Assembly (NCBI RefSeq): GCF_003063645.1
Contig: NZ_NESJ01000003.1
Location: forward strand, 62,001 to 126,000
Length of the DNA: 64,000 bases
Reading direction: 5' to 3'
From: Limnohabitans sp. 2KL-51
GTDB lineage: Bacteria > Pseudomonadota > Gammaproteobacteria > Burkholderiales > Burkholderiaceae_C
Position numbers and translations under genes: made by a program. Under the pieces are notes generated by a model that was given only the letters and a program-made list of their open reading frames with translations, did not search any database and was not told where the DNA came from. Position 1 is the stretch's first letter, and each line of letters opens with the position of its first letter. Below, in pieces: positions 10,156 through 18,077 of the stretch.

Positions 10156-10190
10156 AAGCCTCCCGACTGCAAAGTCGGGAGGCTTTTTTT
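10156..10190 (+). terminator. Bidirectional terminator between rpoD and ykgJ-like gene
   Basis: A perfect GC-rich stem (AAGCCTCCCGACT with AGTCGGGAGGCTT) and a tiny loop are followed by seven T on the plus strand. On the minus strand a T-rich tract also follows, so it probably ends both convergent units. Confidence 0.92.
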
Positions 10191-10220
10191 ATGGACGCAG
10201 TTGGATGGGCAAAGCGCCGA

Positions 10221-10625
10221 TCAGCGTGACTGCGCCTTGTTGCCGTAAGGGCAATGGTTGGGGCGTGGTCCCACCTGCGGGTGCAGGCGGCAGGTATTGG
10301 GCCGCTTGTCGTACACCGTGCAACGGCGCGTCTTGGCATCCAGAAACTGGCAGTCCCCGCTGGCGCGACGCGCCAAGCTGAAGATGCTGTTCTTGAAATT
10401 GAAGTGCTCGATCAGTCCGGCTTTGCTTAAGCGTTTCGCTATCTGTTTGGGGTCTTCGTGCTCGGCCTCGAATGGGTCCACCAGTTCCAACCGCACCAGA
10501 TCGGCCAGCTTGACCTCGACCGGCATGGTGCAGCAGTTGGCCGCGCAGGTGTCGCACAAACCGTTTTTGTAACGGGTCCAGGTTTCGCAACGGTCAACGT
10601 CAACAACAGCTATGGGAGATCTCAT
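10221..10625 (-). CDS. YkgJ-family cysteine-cluster protein
   Basis: 134-residue protein with the cysteine pattern of the YkgJ/CxxCxxCC family: CDTCAANCC near residues 24-32, then CQFLDAKTRRCTVYDKRPNTC and a final HCPYG. The cysteines probably bind a metal or an Fe-S cluster. Its biochemical role is not established. Its ATG lies a few bases beyond the higA stop, so it may be read from the same transcript as higBA. The 133-residue ORF in another frame over the same DNA is a shadow. Confidence 0.8.
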   Translation of the reverse strand: MRSPIAVVDVDRCETWTRYKNGLCDTCAANCCTMPVEVKLADLVRLELVDPFEAEHEDPKQIAKRLSKAGLIEHFNFKNSIFSLARRASGDCQFLDAKTRRCTVYDKRPNTCRLHPQVGPRPNHCPYGNKAQSR

Positions 10626-10632
10626 GAGGCCA

Positions 10633-10926
10633 TCAGACCGCAGAAAACTGCAAAGGCACCACGCGTTTCATGTCCACGTTTTGGCGGGCAATCCAAAGAT
10701 CGTGAGCATCTTGCAGGCTCAACCAGCTTTCGGGCGTGCGCCCCAAGGCCTTTGACAAACGCAGCGCCATCTCAGGCGTGACCCGGCTGCTGCCTTTGAG
10801 AATGCGGCTCAGCGTGGAAGGCGCTACATCCAGTTTTTCAGCCAGTTCCCGACCGGAAATGCCGTGCGGATCAAGGTAAATTTCCTGAATGAACTCACCA
10901 GGATGAGGGGGGTTGTGCATGGCCAT
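10633..10926 (-). CDS. higA: HigA-type antitoxin
   Basis: 97 residues with an XRE-type helix-turn-helix in the HigA arrangement: HPGEFIQEIYLDPHGISGRE, then ELAEKLDVAPSTLSRILKG and PEMALRLSKALG. HigA proteins bind and neutralise the toxin and repress their own promoter. The start overlaps the last base of higB (TGATG). Toxin-first order is typical of hig loci. Confidence 0.88.
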   Translation of the reverse strand: MAMHNPPHPGEFIQEIYLDPHGISGRELAEKLDVAPSTLSRILKGSSRVTPEMALRLSKALGRTPESWLSLQDAHDLWIARQNVDMKRVVPLQFSAV

Positions 10927-11204
10927 CAGTGATAGTCCTCGTAATCCAATATGTGGGTATTGCCGTCTTCAAACTCAAAGGTCAAGCGCCAATTGCCGTT
11001 CACGGTGATGGACCACCGCCCGCGCATCTCGCCTTTGAGTGAGTGCAAACGAAAGCCCGGAATGTCCATGTCGTCGATGACTTGCGCGGTGTCCAGCGCC
11101 GCCAATTGCATGCGCAAGCGCTTAACATGACTGGCATGGACACCCGCCGCCTTGCCTGACTCAAACAGACTGCGCAAGCCTTTGTGGCGAAACGACTTGA
11201 TCAT
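10926..11204 (-). CDS. higB: HigB-type toxin (RelE-like mRNA interferase)
   Basis: 92 residues of the HigB/RelE fold: MIKSFRHKGLRSLFESG, a central RLRMQLAALDTA helix, FRLHSLKGEMRGRWSITVNG and NWRLTFEFEDG, close to E. coli-type HigB. The family cleaves mRNA on translating ribosomes. The gene is intact and coupled to higA. A strong inverted repeat precedes it. Confidence 0.88.
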   Translation of the reverse strand: MIKSFRHKGLRSLFESGKAAGVHASHVKRLRMQLAALDTAQVIDDMDIPGFRLHSLKGEMRGRWSITVNGNWRLTFEFEDGNTHILDYEDYH

Positions 11205-11218
11205 GGGTGGACTTTAGC

Positions 11219-11239
11219 ATGTTGCGCAGCGCGCAACAT
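11219..11239. promoter_or_regulatory. Candidate HigA operator
   Basis: Perfect inverted repeat ATGTTGCGC-N3-GCGCAACAT, 15 bases upstream of higB. The position and symmetry fit autoregulation by HigA. Binding is inferred. Confidence 0.6.
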
Positions 11240-11285
11240 AGCAGCTTCACACACCTTTGAGCAACAAGGCCAGTGAATCCAGGCT

Positions 11286-11636
11286 TCACGAAGCCTGCGC
11301 CTGACCCCGGTAGTGAAAAGTCATGGGACGCGGCCCAGCCACGTAGGCCGATTGCATGTGGGCGGCAAAGCCTGCATCTTCTAGCAATGCTGGTATGTCT
11401 CGCCCCAACTGGCAACCGCCGGCAAGCGGACCCCACAGCGGCTGCAAGCGATCTTGCCAGCGGCGGACACCCGCATCAGGTGCTCGGCCGTGCTCGCAAA
11501 AAAGCAGTTTCCCACCCGGCACCAGCACACGGCCTTGCGCTTGGGGCACCAGTTGGCGGCGCTGCGCCTGAACCATGGGCAGGTCACAGGCGATGTCGAT
11601 CAGATAAGGCAAGACGTAGCGGTCATAAACATTCAT
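11286..11636 (-). pseudogene. SAM-methyltransferase with internal deletion
   Basis: The ORF is open (116 residues) and begins after a strong AGGAGG site. Its first part, NVYDRYVLPYLIDIACDLP, and its last part, PGGKLLFCEHGRAPDAGV and GPRPMTFHYRG, match the two ends of a well-known class I methyltransferase type of about 200 residues. The middle, with the SAM-binding GxGxG strand and following motifs, is missing. The sequence jumps from QGRVL straight to VPGGKLLF, consistent with an in-frame deletion across a short repeat. Loss of the SAM site should abolish activity. I call it a pseudogene, though it may still be translated. Confidence 0.7.
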
Positions 11637-11701
11637 GGCAACGGCCTCCTGCCGTGTTCATTCAACACCGTGAGCAAAGTTTTTAGGGCGTGTGCCACGC
11701 C

Positions 11702-11770
11702 CATCGCGCACGGGGTGCGCTCCTACAAAATCGGAGCCTTGTATTTTGTAGGAGCCCACCCCGTGGGCGA
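11702..11770. repeat. REP-like palindromic repeat pair
   Basis: An element containing GTAGGAGCCCACCCCGTGGG (11747-11770) faces an inverted, slightly different copy at 11702-11727. The same sequence occurs at 16484. The form GTAGGAGC...GGGC resembles REP sequences of pseudomonads. Nothing else is seen in 11637-11835. Confidence 0.75.
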
Positions 11771-11835
11771 AAAATCTATGTGCCCCCGGGCGATCAACAA
11801 AAGCTGGGGCTCATGCAAGCGCAACCGGCATGGCT

Positions 11836-13881
11836 TCAGCCCTTCTTGGCCACCAGCGTCAAGATGTCGTAGCTGGCCACGACTTCGCCCAGCTGATTGG
11901 TGACCTCCACGTCCCACGCCACCACGCCCTGCCCCACGCCGTTCGCGTCTTTCTTGTGGCGGTCAATCTTGCGCTTTGCGGTCAAGCGGGCCTGGATGGT
12001 GTCGCCAATGCCCACGGGTTTCACAAAGCGCAGCGTGTCCAGACCGTAGTTGGCCAACACCGGACCGGGCGCGGGGGACACAAATAATCCAGCCGCTGCC
12101 GACAGCACAAAGTAACCGTGCGCGATGCGCTTGCCGAAAGGCGACTCCTTGGCCGCGATCTCGTCGAAGTGCATGTAGAAATAGTCGCCCGACAGGCCAC
12201 CAAAGGCCACGATGTCGGCCTCGCCCACGGTGCGGCGGTGGGTCAGCAGGCTCTCGCCAATTTGCAAATCTTCAAAGTAGCGGCGGAAGGGGTGGACTTC
12301 GGTCTCGATCAGCCTGGCACCACGCATGTATTCACCCGTGACGGCGGCGATCATGGTGGGTGAGCCTTGCAGCGCTGTACGTTGCATCAGGTGCTTGACG
12401 GCGCGGATACCGCCGAGTTCTTCACCACCACCTGCGCGGCCAGGGCCGCCGTGCTTGAGCTGGGGCAAGGGTGAGCCATGACCAGTCGACTCGACGGCCG
12501 ATTCACGGTCCAGGATGTGCATGCGGCCATGCAAAGCGGCTGCAACCGGGATCATGCGGGCGGCGATGTGCGGGTCTTTGGTGACCAGCGTGCCGACCAG
12601 GCTTCCCTGCCCGCGAGCGGCCAGTTGCAGGGCTTCGTCCATGCCGTCGTAAGGCATAAGGGTGCTGACGGGGCCAAAGGCCTCCACATCGTGCACGCTG
12701 TTGTTGTACAGGGGCTTTTGGCACAGCAGCAGCGTGGGCTGAAAGAAGGCACCACCCTCGACACCCTGCCCCACGGGTGCGAAATCGGCACCGCCGCCAA
12801 ACACCAGTTCGGCGCTTTGGCGAAGCAAGGCCACACGTTCGGCCACATCGGCCTGCTGCGAATGCGACGCCAAAGCGCCCATCTTGACGCCTTCAACAGA
12901 CGGATCGCCCACCACCACTTTGGCCAGGCGTGCTTTGAGCTTTTCAACGACGGCATCGAGGTGATGGCGCGGAACGATGGCGCGGCGAATCGCCGTGCAC
13001 TTCTGGCCCGCTTTGACGGTCATCTCGCGAGCAACTTCTTTCACGAACAGGTCAAACTCTTCGTCGTCGGGCGAGACATCGGGCGCGAGGATGGCGCAGT
13101 TGAGCGAGTCGGCTTCGGCGTTGAAAGGGATGCTGTGCTTGACCACATTGGGGTGCACGCGCAGCATGGCGGCCGTGTCGGCCGAGCCGGTAAAAGTCAC
13201 CACGTCTTGGCCATTCAGGCGGTCCAGCAGATCACCGGTGGAGCCGATCACCAGCTGTAAGCTACCCGCAGGCAAAATGCCCGACTGCTCGACCAGGCGC
13301 ACCATGGCCTCAGTCAGATAGCTGGTGGACGAAGCAGGTTTGCCGATGCAGGGCATACCCGCCAAAAAGCTGGGCGCAAACTTTTCGAGCAAGCCCCAGA
13401 TGGGGAAATTGAACGCGTTGATGTGTACCGCGATGCCGCCACGCGGCACCAAAATGTGCGTGCCCGCAAAGCCGCCTTTTTTACCCAAAGGGAAAGCCGG
13501 GCCTTCGTGGATCAGGTTGCCGCTGGGCAGCTCGTTGCTGCCCATGCCCGAGTATGCGAACAGCGTGCCTGCACCGCCTTCGATGTCCACCCAACTGTCG
13601 GCCCGCGTGGCACCGCTGTGGGCCGAGATGGCGTAAAGCTGCTCTTTGTGCTCACCCAGGTACTTGGCCAGGGCTTTGAGGCGCTGGGCGCGTTCCTGAA
13701 AATCCAATTTCAGCAAATTAGGCAGGCCCACGGTGCGGGCGTAGTGCACCGCATCTCCAAAGTCGATGGCTTCGGCGTGGGTTTGGTAAACCGTCTGGCC
13801 GTTGAGGGCGCTGCGCAGGGCTTGCGCGCCTTGCTGGCCGATCCATTGGCCACCGATGAAACTTTGCAGGACTTGGGACAT
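11836..13881 (-). CDS. paaZ: PaaZ: oxepin-CoA hydrolase / semialdehyde dehydrogenase
   Basis: 681-residue fusion, the length of the E. coli enzyme. It opens the oxepin-CoA ring in aerobic phenylacetate degradation and oxidises the resulting semialdehyde. The N-terminal aldehyde dehydrogenase has the catalytic Cys in AGQKCTAIRRA and cofactor/active-site segments GSTGDLLDRLNGQD and TFTGSA. The C-terminal MaoC-type hot-dog hydratase has TVGEADIVAFGGLSGDYFYMH and GKRIAHGYFVLS. The start at 13881 (MSQVLQSFIGGQW) replaces the upstream in-frame start at 13929. No other paa genes are in this window, so the rest of the pathway must lie elsewhere. It diverges from the gentisate operon. Confidence 0.9.
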   Translation of the reverse strand: MSQVLQSFIGGQWIGQQGAQALRSALNGQTVYQTHAEAIDFGDAVHYARTVGLPNLLKLDFQERAQRLKALAKYLGEHKEQLYAISAHSGATRADSWVDIEGGAGTLFAYSGMGSNELPSGNLIHEGPAFPLGKKGGFAGTHILVPRGGIAVHINAFNFPIWGLLEKFAPSFLAGMPCIGKPASSTSYLTEAMVRLVEQSGILPAGSLQLVIGSTGDLLDRLNGQDVVTFTGSADTAAMLRVHPNVVKHSIPFNAEADSLNCAILAPDVSPDDEEFDLFVKEVAREMTVKAGQKCTAIRRAIVPRHHLDAVVEKLKARLAKVVVGDPSVEGVKMGALASHSQQADVAERVALLRQSAELVFGGGADFAPVGQGVEGGAFFQPTLLLCQKPLYNNSVHDVEAFGPVSTLMPYDGMDEALQLAARGQGSLVGTLVTKDPHIAARMIPVAAALHGRMHILDRESAVESTGHGSPLPQLKHGGPGRAGGGEELGGIRAVKHLMQRTALQGSPTMIAAVTGEYMRGARLIETEVHPFRRYFEDLQIGESLLTHRRTVGEADIVAFGGLSGDYFYMHFDEIAAKESPFGKRIAHGYFVLSAAAGLFVSPAPGPVLANYGLDTLRFVKPVGIGDTIQARLTAKRKIDRHKKDANGVGQGVVAWDVEVTNQLGEVVASYDILTLVAKKG

Positions 13882-13921
13882 GGGGTGCTTTCTAAAAAGA
13901 ACAAAGCTCGGTTCATCAGGG

Positions 13922-13945
13922 TTAACCAACCGAGCGGTCGGTTAA
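13922..13945. promoter_or_regulatory. Candidate operator upstream of paaZ
   Basis: Imperfect 24-base palindrome, TTAACCAACCG then CGGTCGGTTAA, about 40 bases upstream of the paaZ start. A related ACCGACCGAACGG lies at 14009. The symmetry resembles a TetR-type operator such as PaaR would use. The assignment is inference. Confidence 0.45.
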
Positions 13946-14023
13946 TTTTAGTCGCTTTGCCTGCTGTGACCTCATCAGAGTCCCCCTAGGGTTTTCACTG
14001 AATAGCAAACCGACCGAACGGGC

Positions 14024-14052
14024 TTACCGAAATTAATAAGCATGCTTATAAT
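14024..14052 (+). promoter_or_regulatory. Promoter and overlapping palindrome for gentisate operon
   Basis: A perfect TATAAT (14047-14052) stands 17 bases after TTACCG (14024-14029). The perfect palindrome ATAAGCATGCTTAT (14036-14049) overlaps the -10, so a bound regulator, perhaps MarR-type, would block the polymerase. No regulator gene is adjacent. Confidence 0.5.
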
Positions 14053-14090
14053 ATCGCCAATTTCTTGCCCTTCATCATGCTGGAGCACAC

Positions 14091-15302
14091 ATGAGCACTC
14101 AAGCTTTTCAACTTCCCGTCATCGTTGCAGGCGGTGGCATCGGCGGCCTGGCCGCTGCTTTGGCGCTGGTGCGCCAGGGCTTTGCCGTCACCGTGCTGGA
14201 GCAGGCCCCCGAGATCGGCGAGATCGGCGCGGGCATCCAAATTGGACCGAACGGGTTTCATGCTTTTGACGCATTGGGCGTTGGCGACAAAGCCCGGGGC
14301 CGTGCGGTCTACACCGACTTCATGGTGATGCACGACGCGATCGACGAGTACCAAGTCGGCAAGATCCCCACCGACGAGAAATTCCGCCAGCGTTTTGGCA
14401 ATCCTTATGCCGTGATCCACCGCGCCGATGTGCATTTATCCTTGCTCGAAGCCGCGCAAGAAACCGGGCAAGTGCAATTTCACACCAGCACCCGCGTCGA
14501 GCGCATCGAACAAGACGACAACAGCGTGACCGTGTGGGACCAGAACGGCAAAGCCTTTCAGGGCTGCGCGTTGATCGGGGCCGACGGTGTGAAATCGGTG
14601 GTGCGTGAGCAATTTGTGAGCGACCCGGCCCGCGTCACGGGCCATGTGGTGTACCGCGCTGTGGTTGACAAAAAAGACTTTCCCGAAGACCTGCAATGGA
14701 ACGCGGCCGCCATCTGGGTCGGCCCCAACTGCCACCTGGTGCACTACCCGCTGCGCGGTGGTGAGCAGTACAACGTGGTCGTGACCTTCCACAGCCGTGA
14801 GCAAGAAGAATGGGGTGTCAAAGACGGCAGCAAAGAAGAAGTGCAAAGCTACTTCCAGGGCATTTGCCCAAGAGCACGCCAACTGATCGACCTGCCCAAG
14901 ACCTGGAAACGCTGGGCCACGGCCGACCGCGAGCCGATTGGCCAATGGACTTATGGCCGCGTGACCCTGCTGGGCGACGCCGCGCACCCCACCACCCAAT
15001 ACATGGCCCAAGGCGCCTGCATGGCCATGGAAGACGCGGTCACCTTGGGCGAAGCCCTGCGCACGCACCACAACGACTGGCCTAAGGCTTTGGACATGTA
15101 CCAACGCGCCCGCGTGGCCCGCACCGCCCGCATCGTGCTCTCCAGCAGAGAGATGGGCCGTATTTACCACGCCAAAGGCGTCGAACGCCTGGTTCGCAAC
15201 GACCTTTGGCGCGGCCGCAGCCCCGAGCGCTTTTATGATGCGATGGCATGGCTGTATGGTTGGAACGTGGGCAACTGCCTCGACGCCGCACAGCACAACT
15301 GA
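14091..15302 (+). CDS. 3-hydroxybenzoate 6-hydroxylase (FAD monooxygenase)
   Basis: 403-residue class A flavoprotein hydroxylase predicted to convert 3-hydroxybenzoate to gentisate with NADH and oxygen. It shows the FAD-binding GGGIGGLAAALALVRQG at the N-terminus, GADGVKS in the middle and LLGDAAHPTTQYMAQGA near residue 300. The sequence is of the NagX/MhbM/XlnD type (salicylate hydroxylases are related). The assignment is strengthened by the immediately following gentisate dioxygenase and two downstream ring-cleavage enzymes. GGAG precedes the ATG. Confidence 0.87.
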   Translation: MSTQAFQLPVIVAGGGIGGLAAALALVRQGFAVTVLEQAPEIGEIGAGIQIGPNGFHAFDALGVGDKARGRAVYTDFMVMHDAIDEYQVGKIPTDEKFRQRFGNPYAVIHRADVHLSLLEAAQETGQVQFHTSTRVERIEQDDNSVTVWDQNGKAFQGCALIGADGVKSVVREQFVSDPARVTGHVVYRAVVDKKDFPEDLQWNAAAIWVGPNCHLVHYPLRGGEQYNVVVTFHSREQEEWGVKDGSKEEVQSYFQGICPRARQLIDLPKTWKRWATADREPIGQWTYGRVTLLGDAAHPTTQYMAQGACMAMEDAVTLGEALRTHHNDWPKALDMYQRARVARTARIVLSSREMGRIYHAKGVERLVRNDLWRGRSPERFYDAMAWLYGWNVGNCLDAAQHN

Positions 15303-15320
15303 TTGAACGGAGACACATTC

Positions 15321-16358
15321 ATGAACGATCTCGGACGCATCGAAGACCTGCCCCAAGACTATGTGCAGGATCTGCGCAACCTGAACCTGGTGCCGCTGTG
15401 GCCCAGCCTGCGCGGCGTGCTGCCACCCAAAGTGCCCACACGCCAGACTCAGCCTACCTGCTGGGCTTATAAAGACATCAAGCCCCTGCTTCTGAAGGCA
15501 GGCGAGCTGACACCGATTGAAAAAGCCGAGCGCCGCGTGCTGGTGCTGGCCAACCCCGGCCATGGCCTGGACAAAATGCAGGCCAGTGCTGCCATGTACT
15601 TGGGCATGCAACTGCTCATGCCTGGCGAATGGGCTCCCAGCCACCGCCACACGCCCAACGCGGTTCGCATGGTCGTTGAAGGCGAAGGCGCTTGGACTAC
15701 GGTGGACGGCGAAAAATGCCCCATGAGCCGTGGCGACTTGATCCTCACGCCCACAGGCCTGTGGCACGAACACGGCCACGACGGCACCGACCCCGTCATC
15801 TGGCTCGATGTGTTGGACCTGCCCTTGGTCTATTACATGGAAGCCAGCTACCACATCAACGGCGACCGCCAGGCCGTGGTGCCTGGCCGCAGCGACCAGC
15901 AATACGCCCGTGGTGGCGTGGTGCCCTCGCATGTGTTTGACCGCAGCAAAAAGGCCTACCCCATGCTGCGCTACGCATGGAAAGACGCCAAGGCCGCGCT
16001 TGAATCGCTGGCCGCTGACGATGCCGGTTTGGAGCAAGTGCAAGTGACTTACACCAACCCCGAAACCGGTGGCGACGCTGAAAACATTTTGGGCTTTTAC
16101 GCCCTGATGCTGCGCCCCGGCCAGAGCTTGCGTTTGCCTGCGCGCTCGCCCGCCCAGGTGTTTCACGTCATCGAAGGCGCGGTGCAAGCGCAAATCGTGG
16201 CGAGCAACTTTACCCTGTCCGAAGCCGACACCTGCTGCGCGCCCGGCTACGAGGCTGTGACGCTGAAAAACCTGCGCGCAGACCAACCCGCCTTCGTGTT
16301 CATCGCCGACGAATCGCCGTTGCACCGCAAGTTGGGTGTGTTCGAAAATCGGGGCTGA
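15321..16358 (+). CDS. nagI: Gentisate 1,2-dioxygenase
   Basis: 345-residue bicupin that cleaves gentisate to maleylpyruvate with Fe(II). The first cupin has the metal-binding HRHTPNAVRMVVEGEGAW and a later His in GLWHEHGHDG. The second cupin near residues 250-330 includes FHVIEGAVQAQI. The track start is a TTG; the ATG at 15321 follows GGAGAC. It is the second gene of the gentisate operon. Confidence 0.92.
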   Translation: MNDLGRIEDLPQDYVQDLRNLNLVPLWPSLRGVLPPKVPTRQTQPTCWAYKDIKPLLLKAGELTPIEKAERRVLVLANPGHGLDKMQASAAMYLGMQLLMPGEWAPSHRHTPNAVRMVVEGEGAWTTVDGEKCPMSRGDLILTPTGLWHEHGHDGTDPVIWLDVLDLPLVYYMEASYHINGDRQAVVPGRSDQQYARGGVVPSHVFDRSKKAYPMLRYAWKDAKAALESLAADDAGLEQVQVTYTNPETGGDAENILGFYALMLRPGQSLRLPARSPAQVFHVIEGAVQAQIVASNFTLSEADTCCAPGYEAVTLKNLRADQPAFVFIADESPLHRKLGVFENRG

Positions 16359-16411
16359 AAAGCGAATTCACTCGCCCCCCAAGCAATGGTTTGCCATGCC
16401 TCCAACCGCCT

Positions 16412-16507
16412 TCGCCCACAGGGGTGGGCTCCCACAAAGACAGAACCGTCCCCTGCAGGAGCCCACAAAACAGCGGCTCACCCTGTAGGAGCCCACCCCG
16501 TGGGCGA
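16412..16507. repeat. REP-like palindromic repeat cluster
   Basis: An inverted copy (16412-16435), a degenerate middle copy (GCAGGAGCCCACA, about 16455) and an exact copy of the 11747-11770 element (16484-16507). They lie between gentisate dioxygenase and the next gene and could form mRNA hairpins inside the operon. Confidence 0.75.
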
Positions 16508-16584
16508 TGGCTTGTGAACAACCGCCCTTCCCGAAGCACAGTGACCTTCGCACACCCATTTCATTGACCCCAACTGACCAACCC

Positions 16585-17298
16585 ATGACCTCTTACCTCT
16601 TCAATCCCCCCTCCGTCCAATCCCTGCCCATCCGCGGTCAACAAGAGCGCTTCCCGATCAACCGCATCTTCTGCGTCGGCCGCAACTACCATGCGCACGC
16701 CGTCGAAATGGGCCGCCCTGTGGACAAGAGCGTCGAGCAGGCGTTTTACTTCACCAAGTCGTCACAGACCTTGGTGGAAAGCGGCGTGGACTCTGCTGCC
16801 GTGGTCGCCTACCCGCCACGCACCAACAATTACCACTTCGAGATGGAACTGGTGCTGGCCATTGGCAAAGCGGGTTTTCGCGTGAGCGAAGCCAACGCGC
16901 ATGAGCTGGTCTATGGCTACGCAGCCGGTCTGGACATGACGCGCCGCGACTTGCAACTGGTGGCGCGCGACAAGGGCCGCCCTTGGGACATGGGCAAAGA
17001 CATCGAGCAAGGCTCGGTCTGCTCCGAGATCGTGCCCATGCCCGGCGTGGTGATCGAGAACGGCGCCATTGCGTTGGAAGTCAATGGCGTCACCAAGCAA
17101 TCGTCAGACGTGGACAAGCTGATCTGGAACATCCGGGAAATCATTGCCGACTTGTCCACCTATTACCACCTGCAACCCGGCGACCTGATCTACACCGGCA
17201 CGCCCGAAGGCGTGGGGGCGGTGTTGCCGGGTGACCGCATCACCGGCCGCGTGGAAGGCGTGGCCGAACTCGCCTTGACCATCGGCGTTGCCGAGTAA
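16585..17298 (+). CDS. nagK: Fumarylpyruvate hydrolase (FAH family)
   Basis: 237-residue fumarylacetoacetase-fold enzyme predicted to split fumarylpyruvate into fumarate and pyruvate. It has the family core: CVGRNYHAHAVEMG, the metal-binding FEMELVLAIGK, GYAAGLDMTRRDLQ, and TGTPEGVGAVLPGD. I start at ATG 16585 (MTSYLFNPP), because the upstream ORF extension runs through the REP repeat. The operon context separates it from fumarylacetoacetase and other FAH members. Confidence 0.85.
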   Translation: MTSYLFNPPSVQSLPIRGQQERFPINRIFCVGRNYHAHAVEMGRPVDKSVEQAFYFTKSSQTLVESGVDSAAVVAYPPRTNNYHFEMELVLAIGKAGFRVSEANAHELVYGYAAGLDMTRRDLQLVARDKGRPWDMGKDIEQGSVCSEIVPMPGVVIENGAIALEVNGVTKQSSDVDKLIWNIREIIADLSTYYHLQPGDLIYTGTPEGVGAVLPGDRITGRVEGVAELALTIGVAE

Positions 17299-17324
17299 GG
17301 CGGCGGCTGTAAAGTCAGGAGTGG

Positions 17325-17372
17325 GTATCCATCACAATGCATGGCTTGCCGCACGTCTCTCGCAATGACAAA
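17325..17372. repeat. Degenerate intergenic repeat (GTCATTGCGAG type)
   Basis: The minus strand reads TTGTCATTGCGAGAGACGTG then CGGCAAGCCATGCATT, resembling a dispersed proteobacterial repeat whose copies begin GTCATTGCGAG and contain GCAATCC. A single copy is seen here, so family membership rests on memory, not comparison. Confidence 0.4.
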
Positions 17373-17385
17373 CCTTGAAAAATCC

Positions 17386-18021
17386 ATGAAGCTCTACAAT
17401 TTTTTCAGAAGCAGCACATCGCACCGCCTGCGCATTGCGCTCAACCTCAAAGGGATCACCACCGACTACGTTGCGGTGAACTTGCGGGTCGATGAACAAC
17501 AAAACGACGATTTCAGAGTGGTCAACCCCCAGCAACTGGTGCCCGCCCTGGACACCGGCGACAAGGTCATGATTCAGTCACCCGCCATCATTGAATGGTT
17601 GGAAGAAAAATACCCCACCCCAGCCCTGCTGCCTCAAGGTGCTGACGCGCGCGCCCATGTGCGAGCGCTGGCGGCCATCGTGGGATGCGATATCCACCCC
17701 ATCAACAACCGACGCATTTTGCAAACCCTGCGCAAGCAGTTCGGGGCCAACGAAGACGCCATCAATGCCTGGTGCGACACATGGATCAGTTCCGGGTTTG
17801 ACGCCTACGAAGCGCTGATTGCAGCAGACCCGACACGGGGACGCTTCAGCTACGGCGATGCACCGGGCATGGCCGATGTGTATTTGATCCCACAAGTCGA
17901 AAGCGCACGGCGCTTCAATGTGGACATGAACCGATGGCCCCTCATCAGCGCCATCGACAAGGCCTGCGGCGAGCTGGAGGCATTTCAAAAGGCTGCGCCA
18001 ATGGTTCAACCCGACGTTTGA
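17386..18021 (+). CDS. nagL: Maleylpyruvate isomerase (zeta-class GST)
   Basis: 211-residue glutathione transferase fold. The N-terminal thioredoxin domain has the zeta-class active site SSTSHRLRIALNLKG and the glutathione contact QSPAIIEWLEE, followed by the all-helical C-terminal domain. Zeta GSTs isomerise maleylacetoacetate or maleylpyruvate. The gentisate context favours maleylpyruvate to fumarylpyruvate. The start at 17386 avoids 15 codons that run through a repeat. Confidence 0.85.
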   Translation: MKLYNFFRSSTSHRLRIALNLKGITTDYVAVNLRVDEQQNDDFRVVNPQQLVPALDTGDKVMIQSPAIIEWLEEKYPTPALLPQGADARAHVRALAAIVGCDIHPINNRRILQTLRKQFGANEDAINAWCDTWISSGFDAYEALIAADPTRGRFSYGDAPGMADVYLIPQVESARRFNVDMNRWPLISAIDKACGELEAFQKAAPMVQPDV

Positions 18022-18077
18022 GCGGTTGGGCGATGAGCAATGCCAGCGACACACGCTCAACGCTCAATGCTGAATGC

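Noticed and set aside
10189-10590. 133-residue ORF overlapping the YkgJ-like gene
   Set aside because: Different frame over the same DNA; the YkgJ frame has the conserved cysteines.
14436-16325. 629-residue minus-strand ORF opposite the gentisate genes
   Set aside because: Antisense to two clearly real enzymes; composition is His/Gln/Gly/Val-rich as expected for the reverse of GC-biased codons; no domain seen. The same applies to the 456-residue ORF at 20370, 460 residues at 28326, 463 at 48423, 397 at 39250 and 344 at 58986.
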